The notes under the pieces are model-generated. The model was not told the DNA's origin. It saw only the letters and a list, made by a program, of their open reading frames with translations, and searched no databases. Of a stretch of 32,381 bases of DNA, positions 10,863 through 19,900 are shown in pieces. The position numbers and the translations under genes are program-made. This DNA comes from Parachlorella kessleri (Eukaryota; Chlorophyta; Trebouxiophyceae; Chlorellales; Chlorellaceae), in the NCBI GenBank assembly GCA_001598975.1, contig BBXU01001115.1, forward strand, positions 1 to 32,381, in the 5' to 3' direction. Position 1 is the first letter of the stretch. Each line of letters opens with the position of its first letter.

Positions 10863-12938
10863 ATGACTTGGAGCAGTGAGCTTCCAAGGCAGGTGGTGGA
10901 GCACATCTTCCTCGACACAAAATGCGCAGCAGGACTTCCCGTCCTCAGCTTGAAGGATCGGGTAAGTGATCTACATCTTCAAAGTTGGCCACTTCTGGAA
11001 TGGGCATGTCTTTTGAGGCAGTCCGATGTGGGTTCCCGAAACTGGCTGGCCATGTTCTGAATGACGTTATGCTACACCAACGGTCCCGTCGCTCCTGATA
11101 TCGAAACCTTGCGGGAGCAAAAGGCAGTTGACTTGCCAACTGATGGTGTTGTTGCTCAACGGCCGCTAACTTTTCATCCCTGCAGGCGAGCTGCCAGGCA
11201 GTGTGCGCCGCCTGGAACGCCTACCTGAGGCCAAGGAGCCTGTCATTGCAGCAGCTATCTTTGGTAGCAGGAGAGAACCCTGAACTGTCGCTTGAGGAAG
11301 CATGTGCAAGGGCGCCCGCAGCCTGGGTGGTCAGAGTCAGGCCAGAGACCCACATGTTGACGATACGGCTCGCTGATGCCGAGTCTCGAGTCAAAAGTCC
11401 CAGCACGCAGGAAGCTTATGCAGCCTTGCTAGCCATCTGGCCTCGACAGGTGGGCAACGAGCTTTGCTTCCCTCTTGGCTGCCTGCTACTCGCCTTCAAC
11501 CCCTGCTGCAACCAGTGGCCACATACGGTTCATGAGTGTTGGTGGGCGATATTTGCTTTACTTCCCTCTTGGATGCCCGCTGCTCGCCCTCAACCCCTGC
11601 TGCAACCAGTGGCCACATGCTGTTCATGAGTGTTGGTGGGTGATATATGCTGGCCTGCATCTCCTGCGCCTGTCTCCGCTAAACTTGCTGCACATGGGGC
11701 TTGTAGGCGATCAGCCGAGCCCGCACTTGGTTAGAAGTGCGCGGTGCAGGCAGCTGACAGGCCACCTTTGCTTGGCCCTTCTGCAGGCGCTCCATGAGCT
11801 GAGGCTGCATATGAAGCCCCACCTGTCGCTGGCATTCTGCAAGGCCCTGCCCTTCCTGCCCAACCTGCAGCGGCTGCAGCTGCAAGGGCCCCACAGCGTT
11901 CATCACCCGCTGGGCAGCGTGCTGGACAGCCCCATACTAGCCACACTGGGCTCTCTCCAGGAGGTAGTGCTGGACAAGTGGGGGCATGTGCGGCTCCTAG
12001 GGGGCCAGCAGTTTGCCTTCCTGCCCCACCTGACTCGCCTCCAGGTGACAGGCTCCCACCACAAGGTAGAGCTGGATGTGGCCCTGCCTAGCCTGCAGCA
12101 GTTAGTTCTGGAGTCGCCCCACACCGTTCTTGGGGCAGGCGGCCGGCTGCGGCTCCCGCAGCTGATGTCGCTGACCTTGCGGGGCACTTCCACAGCCAGC
12201 CGCAAGGCAGTTTTGGTGCCCCAGCCCCAGCAGGCCCAGCAGCAGCAGGGCCAAGAACTACAACCCCTCCAAGGGCACCAGGAGGACCTGCAGCATGGGC
12301 AAGAGCAGCAGCAGGGCCAGGAAGAGCAGCAGCAGGGCAGCGGCGGCTCTATCGCAGAGCTGCACGTTCGCAGCATGCCAGCCCTGAGATGCCTGGAAGT
12401 CTCAGGCATAGGCAGCCTGCCGCCTGCGGATGCCGCCGGCTTGTCAGGCCTGGAGCATCTTTCCTCTCTCAGTGTGCGCTGCTGCGGCCGGCCTGGGGAG
12501 CGGTCAGGGGCAGTAGGCCTCCTGCAAGAGGCTCCAGCCTCTCTGAGGCATCTGGCACTCAGTTGCATGGCGGACGATACAGCCGAGCTTGGGCCCTGCG
12601 TAGCGGCCCTTACTCAGCTGGCCAGCCTCAGCCTTGGCAGGCTGCAGCTGCTGCCCTTTGCTGGGTCGTTGGTGAGGCTTAAGGAACTGGAGCTGCCTTC
12701 GCTCACGCCAGCAGCACTTGCACCGGAGCACCTGAGTGTGCTAAGCGCGCTGAAAGGCCTGCGCATGCTCAGCCTGAGCAGCAGTAGCGGCGGTATTGCT
12801 GGCTGTGATATGGTCAGAGACCCTGCTGGAGAGAGCGCAACACAACAAGGAGCTCCTCGTAATGGTGCCAGTTCCTGCTCACCAGATGATGTTACAAGCA
12901 TGAAGGTAGTGATGGAATTGGCTCCTTTCTGCGCTTAA
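10863..12938 (+). CDS. F-box-like, leucine-rich protein with Gln-rich insert (3 exons)
   Basis: Model exons: 10863-10961, 11186-11449, 11787-12938, all phase 0, giving 504 residues. The start ATG opens a short F-box-like module: ELPRQVVEHIF (6-16) joined through intron 1 to LKDRASCQAVCAAWNAYLR, the usual 'LP..v...If....l..l......C..W' pattern. From about residue 122 the protein consists of irregular leucine-rich repeats (LHELRL, LQRLQL, LTRLQV, LQQLVL, LMSLTL, LRCLEV, LASLSL, LKELEL, LRMLSL). A Gln/Gly/His/Glu-rich low-complexity insert (about 263-308) interrupts them. F-box proteins of this type usually bind a SKP1-like adaptor and select substrates for SCF ubiquitin ligases, and that role is inferred here. 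The C-terminus is uncertain: a donor-like GTAGTG follows Met-Lys at 12907, and splicing could join further exons up to 13200. Confidence 0.72.
11450..11650 (+). repeat. About 94-bp tandem duplication in F-box gene intron 2, including donor-like sites
   Basis: The intron begins GTGGGC at 11450. Very similar blocks begin GTGGGC at 11542 and GTGGGT at 11636. The first two blocks are each followed by a near-identical stretch (for example at 11497 and 11591, 94 bases apart), and the third is only a start. The period is not a multiple of three, so the copies are not alternative in-frame exons. Confidence 0.85.
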
Positions 12939-13346
12939 TTCTTGCTACCTCCGACACATTGTTTTTGCTAACAAAGCCTGCCAGTCGATCTGTCAAGCTT
13001 TTGGTGTGTCAGTGAGAGATTAAACTGTTGCAGCGAATAGTTGAAGTCCCTGAAGCTGGGGTAAAATGGGGTACCACTGCTTGCAAGGGAACTGCTGAAG
13101 CTGGCTGTGTGCCCTTTTGCAGGCATTGCGGTTGGTCCTCCCAAGGGACTGCAACATTACCTTGGGCACAAGAGCGTGCTTTGTTTCTGGCAGCATGTAG
13201 TGCAATCTGGGTGGGGGTAGCCCATCTAGATCATGCTGGTAAGCGTGCTAGACAAGGATATAGGTAGCAAGCAATGCAAAGAGAGAGAAGGTAAGGGCGA
13301 CCTGGACTGACTGGGGTTTGTTTATGGTGCCGAACATAAGCAAAAA

Positions 13347-13351
13347 TGTAA
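13347..13351 (+). terminator. TGTAA polyadenylation signal (candidate, F-box gene)
   Basis: TGTAA lies 408 bases after the stop at 12938, or about 150 bases after the alternative stop at 13200. The second distance is the more typical one, which slightly favours the longer F-box gene model. Confidence 0.4.
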
Positions 13352-13657
13352 GCTCTGAACTGTTAGCACGGCACGTAAGCTATGCTTTGGAGGCCTTGCC
13401 TAAGCGTCTCAGCTAATAGGTTTGTTTTCAGTCTTCATGCTTCTTACCTTGCTCTCATTTACGGGCTTTTGCCTTTTGTTTTATGCCATGTGCACATAGC
13501 ACACCAAAACCGCTTCATTTAGTTCAAGCTTCACTTCGCATTTACTATACGCCAGATTGCTGAAAAAAAGGGGATTATATGCATCAAGTTTTCCCGCGGC
13601 ATCAATTTATGCTCAGGACATGCAAACTATACATAGTTCTGAGGCCTAGGGTAGGCG

Positions 13658-13662
13658 TTACA
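13658..13662 (-). terminator. TGTAA polyadenylation signal (candidate, NDUFA12)
   Basis: On the - strand the bases read TGTAA about 320 bases after the NDUFA12 stop codon. This is the nearest such motif on that strand, so it is a reasonable but unproven poly(A) signal. Confidence 0.4.
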
Positions 13663-13982
13663 CTGGTGACAGCAGTTCACACCTTTCACAACTCATATGG
13701 TACAAGGCTGCTGTAATGTTCATAACCCTGGCTGGAGTCAAGACAGCCAAGGCGGAGAAGGCCTTTGGCAAAACCATTCTGAGCCCACTAGAGATCCATC
13801 AGAGGGCAAAGTGCCTAACAAACAAACAATTTCTGTTGGCTCCAGGCATGGCTCCCACTGTCATACTTGCTGACAGCAGTAGCTGTCGTGGCTGCACCAC
13901 GCCGTGCACATCCCTGCTGTCCGCAGCAAACCATCGAAGGCTTGTGCTCCATTACATTGTTGCTAGTGCACATATTACAGGG

Positions 13983-15988
13983 TTACCCTGCTCTGTGGTT
14001 CACTCTATAATCGTCGTATGTGTCGGTCCCCACACTGTCGCCCAACCGAACCAAGCTTGAAGGCCAAACCTGGCTCGTGCTCCCTGTGCCGCTGGTGCTG
14101 CTTGGTGGCTTCCACATCTGGAACTTGTTCCTGCTTGAAAACAAGACAAGACAACCAGCTTAACTACGCAAGCGCCTTGCCAGCCCTCAGGAAAAGACCC
14201 TGCCACAACAGTCAGACAACTCGGTTGACCTGCATCTCAGTCGCAGGATGACCGCCTAACTGCAGTCAACTGGCGACTGACCCCGGCAACAGGCTCTGCA
14301 AACCGCAAAGGGCTATGGAGCGTACTACGTGAGGGCTGGGTTACAGCAATACCCTGCATCCAGTTTGCACCCGCAGGTGCATACCAAGGGCCACCGATCC
14401 CTACCCACCAGTTCCTTTTTTCTGGGTTCATCCAAGCGCCCTTGGGCATATGCCTGTCAGGGCCGCCCGTCATGTTCCCCTGGGCTTCCACAGCGTACAC
14501 CGGCTTCTTGAAGTCGCCCTGCACCCAAGGCGCCTTGCACGCTTGCCGCGATTAGTGCCTATGGGAACCGCTGGTATGGGCATATGTCTCAATATGATGC
14601 ACCACCCCACTGCCTGCAGGTCTGAGCCCTCGATTCTACACAAGATCTACCTAAGGGAGCGGGCACGACAAGCACACCATGCTCAAAGGTCTGATATTTG
14701 AGACTCCAATGGGAGCCACCACAGCCCAAGTGGCAAGGCCAGCCACGCTGGACATGCTCTTTTAGGGAGCAACCGCAAGCCGGCTACCAAACCCTGCGCC
14801 CTCAATTCACGACGCAGAGCAAGAGCCCGGAAGCACCTCCGATCCTCCCAGCTACAGGGTGCTGACCGAGGCACGCTTCCACCACCCAACAAACGCTGAG
14901 CCATGGGACAGGGGCACACACTGTAGTTTGACTGTCAGCGATCAACTACTGTGTGCGCCCCTCTTCCATGGTTTAGCATTTGTTTGATGGGCGTAAGCGT
15001 GCCGCGGTCAAAGCCCTGGAGTTGGGGCAATTGGAGGTGCTCGGGGTTCTGCACGGCGTGTGATGAGTAACAGGAGGTGCTCTTGGTAGCAGTGCTCTTT
15101 CCAGGCCAATGCAGCCTCACATACATGGCTGCACATGCGACTGGACATCTGCCACAAGACCTCCATCACTGACAAGAGATAGGACGCCATTGCACTCGCT
15201 CACATTCACAGGAGTCTCGTCAGTGATGTGGTTCATCCAGCCGTGCCACTCGGGTGGGATGGTTGAGGGTTCCTGCTTGCGGTAGTCATCAGACCGAGCA
15301 TACACTATCCACCGGTCACGCCCTGCACCCACTCCGATGGCCGTGCTGCTTAGGCATATACAACCCAGGACAGTGTACTTGTTAGGACAACATAACAGAG
15401 CAACTCCTGCTGCTCTATGGAGAAGCACAAAGGTACAACCCCTGCATGGCTTTGCCCCTGCTATGCTAGTAGCCCTGCAAGGCTGTGCTCAGGTACTGCA
15501 AAGGTGCTGCAAGCGATATGACAAGCCACAATCTCCACATGGCTCAGGCGCCACAGTGGCTGACACGCTCCGGACAACCAAACCAGGCCCTAATCTGGTC
15601 TAGTTCCAACAGCGCACCACCACCTGACCATGCTGCCGGGAATCCGCCACAAGCCACGCCCTAGCAAGCCTTCAATTGTCTGTTCAGGCAACCTGATTGT
15701 CTCCCTCTGTCCTCGAAGTAGCGATTCCCAAACTGGTCTACTCCCACCAAGTTTCCCCCTGGACCGTGCACCACAAGTTGCTCCCTGCACACTCAGATGC
15801 TATAATAAAAGTTCGGTTGCCCTTGCCCTGAGTGTTCAGCCTTGCTGCCAGCACGTTCATAGCATAGAAAGGGCGCTTACTCACGCTAGAGTGCCGTCTA
15901 TTAGAACTTTCCAGCCGCCGGCTTTCACCGCTTCCATCAATGACTGCTTGCCAAGAGCCTGCTCAACATACTTAACTAGCTTGCTCAT
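13983..15988 (-). CDS. NDUFA12: NADH:ubiquinone oxidoreductase subunit NDUFA12 (B17.2-like), 5 exons
   Basis: Exons on the - strand: 15988-15885, 15784-15693, 15322-15204, 14518-14409, 14130-13983. Phases agree throughout and give 190 residues. Family hallmarks appear in order: NLVGVDQFGNRYFED (46-60), RWIVYA (69-74), PPEWHGWMNHITDETP (88-103), a KPVYAVEAQGNMTG segment (109-122), and MNPEKRNWNKFQMWKP (135-150), the usual end of the subunit. NDUFA12 is an accessory subunit on the matrix arm of mitochondrial complex I, near the NADH module junction. No cleavable transit peptide is obvious, as is usual for this subunit. About 39 further residues (152-190, Ser/Thr-rich then charged) extend past the normal C-terminus. 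A donor-like GTTTGG follows Ser-Gln near 14083, so the tail may be differently spliced. Because the exons are short, the gene is easily missed without splicing. Confidence 0.92.
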
Positions 15989-16904
15989 GGTAACAAGTGA
16001 GGGTCAACAGGACCCCTTCAGGAGCCTTGACGGCAAAAGTCCAGCAACGATTTGAAGGTAGCTGCTTACGGATCTCGTACCGGTGCTGGGTTGGTCAGAA
16101 AGGGTTGGCTCCCGGGTGTGAGAGAGCTGGCAAGAAGGTGGCGATGGCGGGTTCGCTTGCTCCACCCCCTTTAATCCTGTTGGACCCCTGTGAAACATCA
16201 AAGCTCTTTTGCAGCTAAGAGCTTCGGGAGCGTCGCCAGATGTGTCAGCGCCCTCCCCATGTGGCGCAGGCGGGGAGCCAGCGTGTAGGGTTGGTACTTT
16301 GTTTGGGGTGAGCCATCCTGTCAGGTACTGCTCGCAGGTGCGGCTGTGGGAGAACTGCGTTAGGAGAACACCAGGTTTTCGCTGGGCCCCACAGTGTCGC
16401 CAGGGTACACGTCCTTCAGTTTTGCAAAAATCTGATAGTGACAAAGGGCTTCTCACCGTTGAGCACACGCCCTATGCAACTTTCATCCCAGCCAGGAATT
16501 TACTCACCGGCCTAGGGATTCACCGACCTTCGAAGTTCTTTAGCAGCCAGGGAGACAAGTGTTAAGAAAGTGCATCGGTTGGCTTCCTGCCTAGACCAAA
16601 ACTTTGTAGTGAGGAGATATATGCACACAGATAAAAGCACTTCCTCTGCTGGCGAAATATTGGCATGTGCCAAGGAACCCCAAAGAAGCACTCGTTTAAA
16701 AGAATTTGTTAGCTTTACTGACCTAGGTTTTTGTCCCAAACACCCTGTATAAGGCCTGCCTAGCCCTCCCAAGCCATCCACGCTATTTGCAAGCTTCAAT
16801 CTTGCCTCCTGGCCAGTACCTCCTAAGCATGAGACATCGCTGTCGTACCATGTAAGCAACCAACATCCTCAACCAATTAACACATGTAGAAGCGCTGAGA
16901 GAAG
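15989..16904. other. Intergenic region between NDUFA12 and DNA polymerase alpha
   Basis: Several frames of 100-150 codons exist on both strands but none shows family motifs or splice partners. The region should contain the promoter of NDUFA12 and the 3' UTR of the polymerase gene, both on the - strand. I found no TGTAA on the - strand, so the polymerase poly(A) site is unassigned. Confidence 0.5.
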
Positions 16905-19900
16905 TCACTGTGACTGCCGTTGTGGGGCCAGTGCAAGCCGGCCGTACAGCGACCCTAGGTCCACCCACTTATACCCGCTGCGGTCTCTGAGCTTGGCCGC
17001 TGCTGCTGCCGCCCTGCGAAGCACTGGCGCTATGGGTGCCAGCTTGTCCTCTGCTGCCTGAAGGGCCTCCCTGCTGAGTGTGTGCGCCAGGCCGGCTGTG
17101 TCAAACAGTCGGTGGTAGTAGGACAGCTGCAGACAGTTTGAAGAAAGGGGTAGGATTAGGACTGTGACTAGCCATCCAGGGATGCAGGAACACGATGCAG
17201 GATGGTTTCAAGAGTATTCTCCGTCAGCACAAGACCTAGCATAACTGCAGGGTTGGTTCCTCTCCATCACCACGGGGCACCTTACAGGGCGTCCCTGTGC
17301 ACTAGCTGGCATATGTCGTGACCAGGGAAGCATCACCAGCATGAGGGACAGTAGCGAATGTGACTGCCCCAGGTCATCACTACACACCCCAGTTGTCCAC
17401 CACATCTCCTCTCATTAGCCACAGCAGGGCCATATCTCCTGTGTAACACTGACCTGTGTGTACAATGCCGCCTCAGAGTACACGGCATGCATGTGTCCAG
17501 AGCATTTGGGATCCGGTGGAGCAGTGCCTGGCCGGCCGTCTGGCAGCATCCGCAGGCAGATGTTGCGAGTGGTACAGGGGAGCACCTCGTCGTCACTTCG
17601 CAGGCGGCCCTCATAATACCTGAAAGGACACAGGGAAACTCCTTTGTGACATGAGCAGCTGGTACACTTCTTCGCTCAGAGGTGGCCAGTTATTAAAAGC
17701 TATAACATGACATGCACGATACTATCAGCGGGATCTGTCATGCAGTTACAAGGCGCCGGAGAGGCATCTGGAGGATTAAGTTTTGATACGCCATAATCTG
17801 CGGCCCGGAAACTGCACCTTCCAGTGATATGCCGGCCTCATGGCCATTGATATAGCGTTTCCACTGGGAGCCACACTAGCCCATGCACTGGGAGCCACAC
17901 TCGCGAACCAACCACACCGCGCGGTATCACAGATAACCCTCCCTCACCTGCTGATGCACTCCCGCATGCGCAGCTGCAGCTGGTTTGCCACCTGTGCTGG
18001 TGACAGCGGCTCCACCCTGCTGCCATCCACAGCCTCCCCCACGCCGTCCGGCGGCAGCAGCGCCGCCTCCACCGCTATGCTGCTGTTGGGCTTGAGCAGC
18101 TCGTGCACGCCCGGAAAGCGGAACTGGGTGCCGTTGGAGCCGGTCAGGAGCAGCGGCTCGCAGTCTTTGTATCTGTTCAGGGGCGGAGGGGCGCAGAGAC
18201 CACGGTGAGGGAGTACAGCAAGGAATGGGTGAGAGATGTGGAATAGGGTGCGTGTGAGCAGCTGCTGTGACTGTGCATCTTCATGTGTCACAACTGCAGA
18301 TTTGTTAGCTGCGGCTGCACCCTACAACTTGGAACTACCACGTGCACACCTTAGCTCGCCTTGGATCTTTTCAGACTGCAACACGGTGTTCATCCCGGCA
18401 CATATCTCCTGTGCATGTGCAATTGCAGACCCGCTCCTACCTGTCCTCGTCATCCAGTGAGGCGACCCCCGCCAGAAGCATGTCATCCCTAGCGTCCGAG
18501 CCACCAGCGGCGGCCTGGCGGTAGCGCGACCCGTCCAGGCCCAGGCAGTCAGCCAGACGGGCGGGGTCTGTGCCGCTGATAGGAGCACAGAGGCGGGACA
18601 CCACCGGGAACACCTGGAGACAGCCAAGAGGCAGGGTTGTGAGTTGTGGTGCGGTAAGGAAGGATCCGCGAGGCGGGCAGGGGCGGTGCTCATCAGAGGA
18701 GCGCAACGGCGCACAGGTGGGAGGACGGGTTCGGAAAGAAGGCCCTGGGAGGGTCCAGCTGGGAGGGTCAGGTGTGGTCAACAGCCGTGCAAGGGTCTTC
18801 CTAAGCAGACGCTTTCATCACCAACACTGAATTAACCAGCATTGACAGCTGCACAGGTGGGGGTTTGAAGGCCACCAGGAGACGCTGGCAACAGGGGCAT
18901 AGCCTGCAGGCAGCTGATGGTGACTGACAAGCCCTTGGCAGCTGCGCCCCACACGGTTGAAAGACCACCGCTCCCAGCCCAGCTGCTGCACCATGCTCGG
19001 CCAGCCAGCCACCAAACATGCAGGAAAACCGGTAGCAGGGCACATCCGAAAGACACTTCCTCAGTACCTGCTGAGCCAGGTAATACTCTGTGTCCACCCG
19101 CAGGGCTGGGTTGGACCTGACTTCTTCTGGGTGGTAGGCCCTCTCCGCCAGGCCTTTCGCCTCCCTAAGCAGCGGCTGCCCATCCTCCCCCACCTCTATA
19201 CAAATCACATACGGCACCGTCTCCCCCTGCAGCCAACAGGGCACGAGTCTGGATGTGCGTAGGTAGCTTTCTACATTCAGTGCTGCACTGCCCTGATGAG
19301 TCAGGAATGCTGGTTGGCAGGGTCGAACCCTCCGCCAGGCAAAACCCTCCCCATGTCCTGCATTTGCACCGCTCTCCAGCCCGGCAGCAGCCCCACAGGC
19401 ACTCACCGGCAGCACACCGTCTCGCTTGCCAGCCTCCCGCCGCCGCAGTGCCACCTGCACCGACATGCAGCGACAGTCTCTTGCACAGTTCCCACTGCAA
19501 CGACCCATGCACAGCTGAAGTCGTGCTACAGGCAAAAATTCCTGTACCAGCTGCCTAAAACTCGATCCATGGGACAAGCTGCGATGGTAGAGGGTCTGCT
19601 TGCAGCGCTGTAACTATATGATTTTGCCACAGATGCAGTAGTAGGCAGGCATGGTTGGGTGCCGAGCCGGACCTGGTTGGACTTGAGCTGGCATTGGCAT
19701 CAAACCAGACGGGTGTAATGGCAGCTTTGCACACCCACCTGGACATGCGGCTGCGCCTTGGCGTCTGGATAGTCCTCGGGCCGCTTGGTCAGCTGTTTGG
19801 TGATCACATACTTGTTCAAGGGCACAGCATCGCCCAGCACCTGAGGGGGCAGCAGAAGCTTTCCCTGGGGTGGGCAAGCTGACAGACCAAGGAAGGCAGC

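Larger units (their letters stand above)
12939..13982. other. Convergent intergenic region between F-box gene and NDUFA12
   Basis: The first 260 bases may include an extra C-terminal exon of the F-box gene: after the acceptor at 13121-13122, a frame runs GCATTGCGG... to TAG at 13200. Beyond that it is AT-richer than the genes and shows no frame of note. It holds candidate poly(A) signals for both convergent genes, listed separately. Confidence 0.5.

Noticed and set aside
13590..13600. TTTTCCCGCGG, resembling an E2F site
   Set aside because: It sits in the 3' region between two convergent genes, far from the polymerase start. No such site was found in the likely polymerase promoter.
15630..16055. 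141-codon frame on the + strand
   Set aside because: It lies opposite exons 1 and 2 of NDUFA12, which have clear family motifs, so it is a shadow frame.
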